A stretch of 64,000 nucleotides of DNA from Ruminococcus sp. FMBCY1 (GTDB lineage: Bacteria > Bacillota > Clostridia > Oscillospirales > Acutalibacteraceae): assembly GCF_023921805.1 (NCBI RefSeq), contig NZ_CP074197.1, positions 1,240,001 to 1,304,000 of the forward strand, in the 5' to 3' direction. Made by a program: the position numbers and the translations under genes. Shown piece after piece: positions 26,080-34,688 of this stretch. Within the stretch, counting starts at the first letter, position 1. Each line of letters starts with the position of its first letter. The notes under the pieces are model-generated. The model was not told the origin of the DNA. It did not search any database and worked only from the letters and a program-made list of their open reading frames with translations.

Positions 26080-26109
26080 ACCACCCCTGACATAAGAATC
26101 AGAGGTGGT
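26080..26109. repeat. 30-bp palindromic island site, copy 4
   Basis: The same 30 bases as copy 1 (spacer CATAAGAA), embedded in a leftover of P-type C-terminal coding sequence between the D-type pseudogene and A-type copy 2. Confidence 0.8.
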
Positions 26110-26130
26110 TTTGTCAAAATAATAATTTTA

Positions 26131-26603
26131 TCACGGAGGAGAATCAAAATCTGATACTCGCCAAACATTATCATCATCTAATTTCCAATATACTGTCGGT
26201 GAAGTTTCCCCACCGGAGCTATGATCTTCGTTTTTTCTTATATAATAACATTTTTCCTTATAGAACGATTTGGCTGTATTTCCGGGTAAAACTAATGTTA
26301 TGGGATTTGTATGATAACATTCAGTTATATGATAATTACTGCCATCGCCCTCCCCAGGTCCCGGCAAAATATTCATAATGCTATAAATGTTTTCCGGTAC
26401 TATATCCTGATATTTGCTTTTCGAGTAATCACCGTAAGTATCATAAGATTCCTGTACTATATCATAAGTTAGGTTACTAAGATAATTTGAGATTTTTATC
26501 TGATTATATATATATACTCCGATTATAATAATTGCAATTATACCTACAATTGTACCTATAATTTTTATATTTTTTTATTTTTTTTATTTTTTTTATTTAT
26601 CAT
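26131..26603 (-). pseudogene. Island D-type gene, copy 3, frameshifted in a poly-A tract
   Basis: From ATG 26601-26603, behind AGGAG (eight-base spacing), the frame reads MINKKNKKNKKI and stops. Adding one A to the seven-A run (T run 26570-26576 on the plus strand) restores an open frame of ~157 residues: NIKIIGTIVGIIAIIIIGV (helix), SNLTYDIVQESYDTYGDYSK and, at the end, VYWKLDDDNVWRVSDFDSPP. So this is a complete D-type gene broken by one base in a 9-base repeat tract. It may be a real pseudogene, a phase-variable gene or a sequencing error. It heads the island. Confidence 0.65.
26570..26598. repeat. Poly-T tract with 9-base unit
   Basis: Plus strand: seven T, A, eight T, A, eight T, A, TTT. 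On the coding strand the unit is AATAAAAAA (Asn-Lys-Lys). The homopolymers are long enough for slipped-strand mispairing. Confidence 0.8.
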
Positions 26604-26992
26604 TCTTCATCTCCTCATCCTAATTTTATTGTGTGTGCAATTGTACTAAAACAAATTCGTATCACCTCACCACTATTTATTCAATTAGCAATAAACAGAA
26701 TTGTTTATTATTGCTGTTTTATTGTCTATTGTTGTATTAATATACTATAAAAAATAATATTTGTAAATACCTTTTTTCAATATATTTACTTCAGAAAATC
26801 TATGCACATTTTTATAGTTATGTACAGCTCACAAAACATATAAAATAAATTTGATTTTTACATTTTAATAAAATTAACTTGATTTATTTATAAAAAAACT
26901 ATTTTTATGTAAAATTATGTTCCTTATGGGAATTTTGAGAGGTTATTTATAAAATTTACACGAAAATATTGTGTAAAAATTTTCAAATTTGC
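26604..26992. other. AT-rich gap between the island and the glycogen operon
   Basis: No coding potential is seen. The only ordered structure is a perfect inverted repeat AATAAACA (26690-26697) and TGTTTATT (26702-26709) with spacer GAAT, about 90 bases ahead of the first island gene. It could be an operator. Confidence 0.4.
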
Positions 26993-27021
26993 TTGAAAAC
27001 AACATATTTATTTGGTATTAT
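26993..27021 (+). promoter_or_regulatory. Promoter of the glycogen operon
   Basis: TTGAAA (26993-26998), 17 bases, TATTAT (27016-27021), giving a leader of about 140 bases. The leader contains a small hairpin TGACTG / CAGTCA just before the AAGGAG of glgB. Confidence 0.65.
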
Positions 27022-27168
27022 ATATTATAGGAATATAGAAGCAGTTTTAATTGGTATTCTTATACAAGAAGTTTTTATAATTAACAGTGATTATCAAACA
27101 ATCCGCATTATTCGGAATGGTTGACTGTCGATTGGGTGATTCGGCAGTCATAATAAGGAGTTGAATAT

Positions 27169-29145
27169 ATGAAGTATGTCTTTAATGATGAGCGTTCTCC
27201 GCTGCGACTGTTTTCTGACGGTGACGCTGTTCGTGCTTACGACTTTCTCGGCGCTCATTTTATAAATTTAGACGGCAGAAACGGTGTAATTTTCAGAGTA
27301 TGGGCGCCAAACGCAATTACAGTTTCTCTTGTCGGTGATTTTAACAATTGGAATCAAAAAGCTAATTATATGTATAAAATCGGCGGCGGTGTATGGGAAC
27401 TGTTTATTGAAAATCTCAATGAATTTGCCGTATATAAATTCTGTATAGAAACCGTTGACCACACAAACATTTTAAAATCGGATCCGTTTGCTTTTCATTG
27501 TCAGACAAGACCCGAAAATGCCTCTATGGTATTTAATACAAATCAATATGTATGGCATGACAGCTATTGGATGGAAAATCGTCAGAATACATCTTCACCC
27601 GACAAGCCGATGAATATATATGAAATTCACGCAGGCTCGTGGAAAAAATATCCTGACGGCAATTACTTTAACTATCAAAAAATGGCAGATGAGCTTATTC
27701 CTTATTTAAAGGAAATGAACTACACTCATGTTCAGCTTATGCCGCTTATGGAATATCCGTATGACCCAAGCTGGGGCTATCAGACAACAGGATACTTTGC
27801 CGCAACCTCCCGTTACGGTACGCCGTGTGACCTTATGGCTCTCATTGACCGCTGTCATATGGAGGGAATCGGCGTTATTATGGAAATTGTACCGTCAAAC
27901 TTTCCTAAGGACGATTACGGACTTTATAAATTTGACGGCACCTGCCTTTACGAGGACAACAATCCTAAAAAAGGTCAGCGTGACAGTTGGGGCACTTGCC
28001 TCTTTAATTTCCAGCGCTATGAGGTAATCAGCTTTTTGATTTCGGCTGTAATGTTCTGGTTCGACAAATACCACATTGACGGTATGCGAATCGGTGCGGT
28101 TTCTTCTATGCTTTACCTTGACTACGGCAAAAAGGACGGCGAATGGGTACCTAACCGCTTTGGCGGCAACGAAAACCTTGAGGCAATCGACTTTATCAAG
28201 CGTTTGAACAAGGCAGTACATATGTATCACCCGTCGGCTCTTACATTTGCCGAGGAAAACACTTCGTGGCCAAAACTTACCCTGCCTATTGAGGAGGGCG
28301 GACTCGGATTTGACTACAAATGGAATATGGGTTGGATGAACGATACTCTCCACTATATGTCGCTTGACCCGTTGTGGCGACCGTTTAACCACGATAACCT
28401 TACATTCAGCTTTTTCTATGCTTTTTCAGAGAGATTCATTCTTCCTATTTCTCACGATGAAGTCGCTCACGGCAAAGGCTCGCTTATCAGCAAAATGCCG
28501 GGTGACTATGACAGCAAGTTTGCAGGCGTAAGAACATTTATTACATATATGTACGCTCATCCCGGTAAAAAGCTTTTATTTATGGGCTGCGAAATAGGAC
28601 AGTTTGATGAATGGGATTCCGACTCGGGTATTCAGTGGGATCTTCTTAAGTTTGAAAAACATAATGCTCTATATACATTCTTTAAAGCAATAAATAAATT
28701 TTATATTGAACATAAGCCGCTTTATGAGCTTGACAATACTCCGAAAGGCTTTGAATGGATACACCGTAACGACTACACTCAAAGCGTTATTGCTTTCAGA
28801 AGAACCGACTCAGACGGCAACGAAATCATTGCAGTCTGCAATTTTCAGCCGACCGTTCACGAAAACTATATGATAGGTGTTCCCCGCTTTGGCGAATATG
28901 AGGAAATATTTAATTCCGACTTAACCGAATTTGGCGGAACAGGTGTATCAAATACAGGCACTCTTACCACGGTGCCGATGAAAATTCACGGTTACAAGCA
29001 GGGACTTTCACTTACCCTGCCGCCGCTCGGTGTAATTTATCTTAAATGTACAAAGGAACTTGAAAATCCCGAAGGCAACACCGAAAAGCCGAGAAAAACC
29101 GTTGTTCTCAATTCCGAAACCGTAAAGGCAGAGGAATTAAAATAA
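27169..29145 (+). CDS. GlgB-family 1,4-alpha-glucan branching enzyme homologue with degenerate active site
   Basis: A 658-residue GH13 protein heading the glycogen operon. Domain order matches GlgB: an N-terminal CBM48 (GVIFRVWAPNAITVSLVGDFNNW), a (beta/alpha)8 barrel and a C-terminal beta domain. The catalytic sequences are altered. Region I is EIVPSNF (residues 239-245) instead of D-x-V-P-x-H-F. Region II is DGMRIGAVSSM, with Gly309 where the nucleophile Asp belongs. Region III AEEN and region IV SHDEVAHGK (Asp430) are intact. From family knowledge a GH13 enzyme without the nucleophile should not branch glucan, so this may be a scaffold or regulatory subunit. AAGGAG precedes the ATG; glgC follows 71 bases after the stop. 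Confidence 0.9.
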   Translation: MKYVFNDERSPLRLFSDGDAVRAYDFLGAHFINLDGRNGVIFRVWAPNAITVSLVGDFNNWNQKANYMYKIGGGVWELFIENLNEFAVYKFCIETVDHTNILKSDPFAFHCQTRPENASMVFNTNQYVWHDSYWMENRQNTSSPDKPMNIYEIHAGSWKKYPDGNYFNYQKMADELIPYLKEMNYTHVQLMPLMEYPYDPSWGYQTTGYFAATSRYGTPCDLMALIDRCHMEGIGVIMEIVPSNFPKDDYGLYKFDGTCLYEDNNPKKGQRDSWGTCLFNFQRYEVISFLISAVMFWFDKYHIDGMRIGAVSSMLYLDYGKKDGEWVPNRFGGNENLEAIDFIKRLNKAVHMYHPSALTFAEENTSWPKLTLPIEEGGLGFDYKWNMGWMNDTLHYMSLDPLWRPFNHDNLTFSFFYAFSERFILPISHDEVAHGKGSLISKMPGDYDSKFAGVRTFITYMYAHPGKKLLFMGCEIGQFDEWDSDSGIQWDLLKFEKHNALYTFFKAINKFYIEHKPLYELDNTPKGFEWIHRNDYTQSVIAFRRTDSDGNEIIAVCNFQPTVHENYMIGVPRFGEYEEIFNSDLTEFGGTGVSNTGTLTTVPMKIHGYKQGLSLTLPPLGVIYLKCTKELENPEGNTEKPRKTVVLNSETVKAEELK

Positions 29146-29216
29146 ATATACTTATAATTGTAGGACAGTATGCTCACACTCTGCCCTACTCTTAAATAAT
29201 CTCTGGAGGTAGAAAA

Positions 29217-30428
29217 ATGTTCCCTAAGAAGGAAGTAGTTGCAATGCTTCTTGCCGGCGGACAAGGTTCCCGTCTTGGCGTTTTAACAAGAAAAATTGCA
29301 AAACCTGCCGTTCCATTCGGCGGAAAATATCGAATTATTGACTTTCCACTATCAAACTGCGTAAATTCAGGCATCGAAGCTGTTGGTATTCTCACACAGT
29401 ATCAGCCGCTTGTTCTTAACGAATACATAGGCAACGGTCAGCCGTGGGATCTTGACGGTATGCACTCGGGTGTAAACTGCCTAAGTCCGTATCAGGCTGT
29501 TGACGGTGCAGATTGGTACTCAGGTACTGCAAACGCAATTTTCCAGAATATTAACTACATTGACCGCTATGACCCCGAATATGTTGTTGTTTTGTCAGGC
29601 GACCATATCTACAAAATGGACTACAACAAAATGCTTGAATACCACAAAGAAAAGAATGCGGCTTGTACTATAGCTGTTATAGATGTACCTCTTGAAGAGG
29701 CGTCAAGATTCGGTATTCTCAACACACACGAGGACGGCGAAATTTACGAATTTGATGAAAAGCCCGAAAAGCCAAAAAGCACACACGCATCAATGGGTAT
29801 CTACATTTTCAGCTACAAAGAGTTAAGAAAATACCTCATTGAAGATGACGAAAACAAAAACTCAAGCCATGACTTTGGTAAAGATGTTCTTCCCGCAATG
29901 CTCAACGCAGGCGAGCGTATGTTTGCATATCCGTTTGAGGGTTATTGGAAAGATGTCGGAACAATCGACAGTCTTTGGGAAGCTAATATGGATCTTCTCG
30001 ACCCTAATGTTACACTTGACTTAAAGGATATTTATTCAAGAAATCCAATGATGCCGCCACACTTTGTATCTAATGACGCAGTTATTCAGAATTCACTTGT
30101 TGCAGACGGCTGTAATGTTTACGGTAATCTTGAGTTTTCTATTCTTTTCTCGGGCGTTACTATCGGAAAAGGCGCTACAATCAACTCTTCTATCATTATG
30201 CCTGGTGCGGTAATTGAAGAGGGCGCTACAGTTCAGTTTGCAATTATTGCAGAAAATACAGTTGTTCGCAAGAATGCGGTTGTAGGCGCAAAACCTGAGG
30301 ACTGTGCTAACAGAGATGACTGGGGCATTGCCGTAGTCGGCGAAAACGCTATAATTGACGAGGGCGCAGTTGTGAAACCAAAGGAAATGATTGACAGATG
30401 CACGGAGGTAAAAGCAAATGAGATGTAA
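29217..30428 (+). CDS. glgC: Glucose-1-phosphate adenylyltransferase, catalytic subunit
   Basis: A 403-residue enzyme making ADP-glucose from glucose-1-phosphate and ATP, the committed step of bacterial glycogen synthesis. The nucleotide-binding loop is [33 protein letters not shown]. The catalytic [10 protein letters not shown] and the substrate-site EFDEKPEKP are present, followed by a left-handed beta-helix of hexapeptide repeats (from ~residue 290). Its end overlaps glgD by 11 bases. With GlgD it should form the heteromeric Firmicute enzyme. Confidence 0.97.
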   Translation: MFPKKEVVAMLLAGGQGSRLGVLTRKIAKPAVPFGGKYRIIDFPLSNCVNSGIEAVGILTQYQPLVLNEYIGNGQPWDLDGMHSGVNCLSPYQAVDGADWYSGTANAIFQNINYIDRYDPEYVVVLSGDHIYKMDYNKMLEYHKEKNAACTIAVIDVPLEEASRFGILNTHEDGEIYEFDEKPEKPKSTHASMGIYIFSYKELRKYLIEDDENKNSSHDFGKDVLPAMLNAGERMFAYPFEGYWKDVGTIDSLWEANMDLLDPNVTLDLKDIYSRNPMMPPHFVSNDAVIQNSLVADGCNVYGNLEFSILFSGVTIGKGATINSSIIMPGAVIEEGATVQFAIIAENTVVRKNAVVGAKPEDCANRDDWGIAVVGENAIIDEGAVVKPKEMIDRCTEVKANEM

Positions 30429-31527
30429 TAATGTTTTGGGACTTATTTTTGCAGGCACTCTTGACGAAAAAATGCCTGACCTCACCTCATCACGCACAAT
30501 GGCAAGCGTTCCTATCGGGGGCAAATACAGAATAATTGACTTTGTTCTTTCTAATATGTCAAATTCAGGTATCAACAATGTAGGCGTAGTTGCCACAAAG
30601 AACTATCTTTCTCTTGCCGATCACCTCGGCTCGGGTTCTGCTTATGACCTTTCAAAGAGAAGAAGTCAGCTTACATTGCTCACACCTTATAACGGCAGTT
30701 CTTTCTCAAGCTATCCCGAAACCATTTATAATATGCACGGATACATTGAAAACAGCCGTGAGGAATATGTATTGCTCTCACCGGGCAATATTATTTCTAA
30801 TTTTGACTGCACAGACCTTTTTGATTTTCACACCAAAAAGAATGCAGACATTACCGTAATTTACAACAAGATGGTTGTACCGTCAGGCTACGACCGTCCT
30901 ATGACAATCAGCGTTGACGATAACGGCAGAGTAAACAGACTTTTTCTCAATCCGCAAAAGACAAATACTGTTGAAAATGTAGTATTCGGTGCAATACTCC
31001 TGAAAAAAGATCTCCTTATGCAGGAAATAAATCAGGCTCTCGCCGTAAATCAGAAAGACATTAAAAATATTATTCAGGCTGCCGTCGGCAAATACAATGT
31101 TTACGGCTTTGAAGATAAAGGTTATACAGCGGCAATTACTTCTAATCAGGATTACTTCAATTTCAATATGGATTTAATCAAAAAAGAAGTAAGAGATGCT
31201 CTCTTTAATCCACAGCGTCCGATTTACACAAAGGTCAGAGATGACGCTCCGTCACGCTACGGTCTTACAAGCAGTGTCAAAAATTCAATTATTGCTCAAG
31301 GCTGTGTAATCAACGGTGAGGTTGAGAACTGTGTTATTTCTAAGGGTGTATATATCGGCGAGGGTGCTAAAGTAAGCAACTCAATAATTATGCAAGATAC
31401 AAAAATCGGTTGCAATACCAACCTGAATTATGTTATCATAGATAAGGATGTTAAAATTCAGGATGGTCGTTCACTTATGGGATATGACTCCTATCCTGTA
31501 TATATAGCAAAAAAATCTGTAGTTTAA
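30418..31527 (+). CDS. glgD: Glucose-1-phosphate adenylyltransferase regulatory subunit GlgD
   Basis: A 369-residue GlgC paralogue. The catalytic loop is lost: in place of LAGGxGxRL it has [20 protein letters not shown], and the SGDH motif is replaced by [11 protein letters not shown]. The frame [19 protein letters not shown] and the C-terminal hexapeptide repeats are kept. In known Firmicute systems GlgD is inactive alone and raises the activity of GlgC in a heterotetramer. It begins inside the last codons of glgC (CACGGAGG ribosome binding site), so the two are coupled. Confidence 0.95.
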   Translation: MRCNNVLGLIFAGTLDEKMPDLTSSRTMASVPIGGKYRIIDFVLSNMSNSGINNVGVVATKNYLSLADHLGSGSAYDLSKRRSQLTLLTPYNGSSFSSYPETIYNMHGYIENSREEYVLLSPGNIISNFDCTDLFDFHTKKNADITVIYNKMVVPSGYDRPMTISVDDNGRVNRLFLNPQKTNTVENVVFGAILLKKDLLMQEINQALAVNQKDIKNIIQAAVGKYNVYGFEDKGYTAAITSNQDYFNFNMDLIKKEVRDALFNPQRPIYTKVRDDAPSRYGLTSSVKNSIIAQGCVINGEVENCVISKGVYIGEGAKVSNSIIMQDTKIGCNTNLNYVIIDKDVKIQDGRSLMGYDSYPVYIAKKSVV

Positions 31528-31542
31528 TGGAGGTAAAATCAA

Positions 31543-32970
31543 ATGAGAATTTTATATTGTGCATCTGAAGCAAATCCGTTTTGCGGTAGCGGCGGACTTG
31601 CAGATGTTGCAGGAAGTCTGCCACACACACTTTGCAGAAAGGGTCAGGACTGCAGAATTGTAGTTCCGCTTTACGGCACAATTCCGCAGGAGCTTAGAAA
31701 TTCACTAAATTTCATTACAAACTTTACCGTACCTGTTGCATGGCGTCATCAGTATTGCGGACTTTTCTGGGCAAGATGGCACGACTGTACATATTATTTC
31801 ATTGACAATGAATACTATTTCAAGCGTGGTACACTTTACGGTCACTATGACGATGCCGAGAGATTTGCATTCTTCTCAAGAGCAATTCTCGAAATGCTCC
31901 CATACATTGACTTCCATCCTGATATTATTCACTGTAATGACTGGCAGACAGCACTTGTACCTGTTTACTACTATCTGTTCTATTCACACAGACCATGGTA
32001 TCACAATATCAAGAGCCTGTTTACAATTCACAATATTCAGTATCAGGGTGAATACGGCTGGGAAGTTAATACAGAATGTGTAGGTATTCCTGCCAATGAA
32101 ACAAAAATTCTTGAGATGAACGGCAAACTCAATATGATGAAGGGCGCTATTGAAACAGCAACAAGAGTTTCAACAGTATCTCCAAGCTATGCGGCTGAAA
32201 TTAAAGACCCATGGTTCAGCTGGGGACTTCACGACGAACTTAACCTCCGTCACTATAAACTTTGCGGTATTAAAAATGGTATTGATACCGAAAGCTATAA
32301 TCCTGAAACAGACTATCAGATCTATCGTAACTACTCTAAGGACGATATGAGCGGCAAGGGTGAGTGTAAGAGAGCACTTCAGGAGCGTCTTTGCCTTGAA
32401 CAGCGCTGGGATGTACCAATGGTTGGTATGGTAACAAGACTTGTAGGTCATAAGGGACTTGACCTTGTAAGAATGGGACTTGAAGAGCTTATGAATACCG
32501 AGAATATGCAGTTTGTAATTCTCGGCTCGGGTGATAAGGAATACGAGGACTACTTTAACTATATGCAGGCAAAATATCCGGGCAGACTTTGCTTCTGTCA
32601 CGGTTTTGTACCTGAACTTGCAAGAAAGATTTATTCAGGTGCTGATATATTCCTTATGCCGTCTGCTCAGGAGCCATGCGGCCTTGCACAGATGATTGCT
32701 CTCCGTTACGGTACAATTCCTGTTGTTCGTGAAGTTGGCGGACTTAAAGACTCTGTATTTGACAGTGCAGACAACTACGGTAACGGCTTTACATTCAAGA
32801 ACTACGATACGGCAGATATGGTAAATGCCGTAAGAAGAGCTTTGTGGGGTATTCATGATGACGCAGGCTGGCATCAGCTTATGTGGCGTGCAATGATGAG
32901 CGACAACAGTTGGGATCGTTCGGCTAACGACTACATCAATGTATATAACGATACTCTTAATTGGGCATAA
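31543..32970 (+). CDS. glgA: Glycogen synthase (GT5)
   Basis: A 475-residue GT-B glycosyltransferase that adds glucose from ADP-glucose to the non-reducing ends of glycogen. It shows MRILYCASEANPF, SGGLADVAGSLP, FTIHNIQYQGEYGW, TRLVGHKGLDL and the C-terminal EPCGLAQMIALRYGTIPVV with the conserved glutamate. The usual KTGGL loop reads GSGGL, so the lysine at position 15 that contacts ADP-glucose in E. coli GlgA is a glycine. Last gene of glgB-C-D-A, 15 bases after glgD, with TGGAGGT upstream. Confidence 0.94.
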   Translation: MRILYCASEANPFCGSGGLADVAGSLPHTLCRKGQDCRIVVPLYGTIPQELRNSLNFITNFTVPVAWRHQYCGLFWARWHDCTYYFIDNEYYFKRGTLYGHYDDAERFAFFSRAILEMLPYIDFHPDIIHCNDWQTALVPVYYYLFYSHRPWYHNIKSLFTIHNIQYQGEYGWEVNTECVGIPANETKILEMNGKLNMMKGAIETATRVSTVSPSYAAEIKDPWFSWGLHDELNLRHYKLCGIKNGIDTESYNPETDYQIYRNYSKDDMSGKGECKRALQERLCLEQRWDVPMVGMVTRLVGHKGLDLVRMGLEELMNTENMQFVILGSGDKEYEDYFNYMQAKYPGRLCFCHGFVPELARKIYSGADIFLMPSAQEPCGLAQMIALRYGTIPVVREVGGLKDSVFDSADNYGNGFTFKNYDTADMVNAVRRALWGIHDDAGWHQLMWRAMMSDNSWDRSANDYINVYNDTLNWA

Positions 32971-32990
32971 TTTTTAAATTTAAACCTTTT

Positions 32991-33014
32991 CCCTCTCTGA
33001 AAAATCGGAGAGGG
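32991..33014 (+). terminator. Terminator of the glycogen operon
   Basis: Seven-base stem CCCTCTC / GAGAGGG, ten-base loop, then ATTTTTTC. Confidence 0.85.
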
Positions 33015-33039
33015 ATTTTTTCTTTATCAAACATTGGGG

Positions 33040-33487
33040 TAAATTATGGTTTAGCGGAGTGTCGGTCGGGCATTGAAATTTAGCTAACGCTAAATTATCC
33101 TCCCAAAAAAGTTTACTCAATTTTTTCAAAAATTGCGGGTATGGGCAGCGCCCATAACATCTTCCGATATAACAATTTATCAGGCGCAAACAGCCACGCT
33201 GTTTGCGTGCTAAAACTAAGTTTGTTAAAACAGGCGACAGCATATTATAAAAGAAATGATTAACTTTTCATTATATATCTAATGGCTTTCTTGTTGCTAT
33301 CGCATTTAAGGGCTTTTGCCGTTGTGTTCAAGCCGCCGAACTGCAAGCTGTTTGGCTATCGTTAGATTGCGTAAACGGAAAGTATTTGTGGGCTTTGCCC
33401 ACACCCACAACCTTTGAAAAGGTTGACCAAACTTTTATAATCGTGACTGATAATTTAATCTTGCTCAAATTTTATTGCCCGATTAAT
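33040..33487 (-). repeat. MITE-like repeat R3
   Basis: About 450 bases. The left end TAAATTATGGTTTAGCGG is clear and preceded by the conserved outer ATTGGGG. The right end is degenerate (GATAATTTAATCTTGCTCAAATTT ... in place of the usual GATAATTTAGCGTTAGC). Internal hairpins are as in R2 but in the opposite order. It fills the gap between glgA and the S1 protein; nothing else is seen in 33488-33635. Confidence 0.8.
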
Positions 33488-33635
33488 ATTCTGTAAAATT
33501 TTCTTTCGGTTATATTTTTTATTGCAAAATCATACTAATATTTGTAACCAAATATGCTTACTGAAAAGTCAGCCATACGCTGACATTGCGACAAACAGAA
33601 ATCAGTAGCGCAATAAAATTAACGGAGGCTGTAAA

Positions 33636-34559
33636 ATGTCAGAATATTTACCCGAAGGAAAACTCATTTTAACACAGGATAATATCAACACGCTCCACAG
33701 CTTTTCTTTATTAAGTGACGCAAAAAAGGAAGGAAAAATTCTTGAGGCAAGGGCCTGCGTTTGTGATGCAGAACATAATCTTATTGTTGACCTCGGCATA
33801 ATGAAAGGAATTATCCCCCGTGAAGAAGGTGCAATCGGTATCCGTGAAGGTACGGTGCGTGATATTGCGGTAATTTCAAGAGTAAACCGCCCTGTATGTT
33901 TTATCATCACCGACTTTGCCGTTGATGAAAACGGAGAACGCTTTGCAGTTCTTTCAAGAGAAAAGGCACAACAACGCTGTATGAAAAATTACATTTCTCA
34001 CCTTGTCTGCGGTGATGTAATTGATGCTCGTATCACCCACCTCGAAAACTTCGGTGCATTTGCCGATATTGGGTGCGGAATTGTGGCTCTTATGCCGATC
34101 GATACAATTTCCGTATCACGAATAGAACATCCACGGGAAAGATTCACGGTCGGAATGGACATCAGAGCTGTAATAAAATCCATCGAAAACGGCAGAATAA
34201 GCCTAAGCCATAAGGAACTTCTCGGCACTTGGGAAGAAAACGCAAACAACTTTTGTGCAGGCGAAACCGTTGCGGGAATTGTACGCAGTGTAGAAAACTA
34301 CGGTGCGTTTGTAGAACTTGCCCCTAACCTTGCAGGACTTGCAGAAAGTAAGGACGGCGTAAAAGCAGGTCAGCAGGCAAGCGTTTACATAAAAAGCATC
34401 ATTCCCGAAAAAATGAAAATTAAAATCATCATCATTGACACTTTTGATTACAAATACAATCCGCAAAAACCTAAGTATTACTGCAACGGCAATCATATCG
34501 ACAGATTCTTATATTCCCCCGAGGGTTGCAGTAAACTTGTGGAAACGGTATTTAATTGA
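33636..34559 (+). CDS. S1 RNA-binding domain protein
   Basis: A 307-residue cytosolic RNA-binding protein made of S1 (OB-fold) repeats. A degenerate first repeat lies at residues ~40-110 (ILEARACVCDAEHNLIVDLGIMKGIIPREE). A good second one is at ~128-195 (GDVIDARITHLENFGAFADIGCGIVALMP ... ISLSHKELLGTW) and a third at ~205-270 (GETVAGIVRSVENYGAFVELAPNLAGLAE). Such short multi-S1 proteins stand in for ribosomal protein S1 in many Clostridia. ACGGAGGCTG precedes the ATG. Confidence 0.85.
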   Translation: MSEYLPEGKLILTQDNINTLHSFSLLSDAKKEGKILEARACVCDAEHNLIVDLGIMKGIIPREEGAIGIREGTVRDIAVISRVNRPVCFIITDFAVDENGERFAVLSREKAQQRCMKNYISHLVCGDVIDARITHLENFGAFADIGCGIVALMPIDTISVSRIEHPRERFTVGMDIRAVIKSIENGRISLSHKELLGTWEENANNFCAGETVAGIVRSVENYGAFVELAPNLAGLAESKDGVKAGQQASVYIKSIIPEKMKIKIIIIDTFDYKYNPQKPKYYCNGNHIDRFLYSPEGCSKLVETVFN

Positions 34560-34578
34560 ATTTATAACCATATCACAG

Positions 34579-34601
34579 CAGACTGTCAGTTTGGCAGTCT
34601 G
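34579..34601 (+). terminator. Terminator after the S1 gene
   Basis: Stem CAGACTG / CAGTCTG with a nine-base loop and TTTTTGC. Confidence 0.8.
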
Positions 34602-34688
34602 TTTTTGCATAATTTATAAAACATTCGTTTGACTTTTTAGCCTTGAAATGCTAATATATTAGTATAAATTGAATAAGGAAGTGTAAAA

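Noticed and set aside
19410-26109. Integron attC sites, given repeated palindromes next to cassette-like genes
   Set aside because: The palindromes lack the GTTRRRY-type core sites, and no integrase is present in the window.
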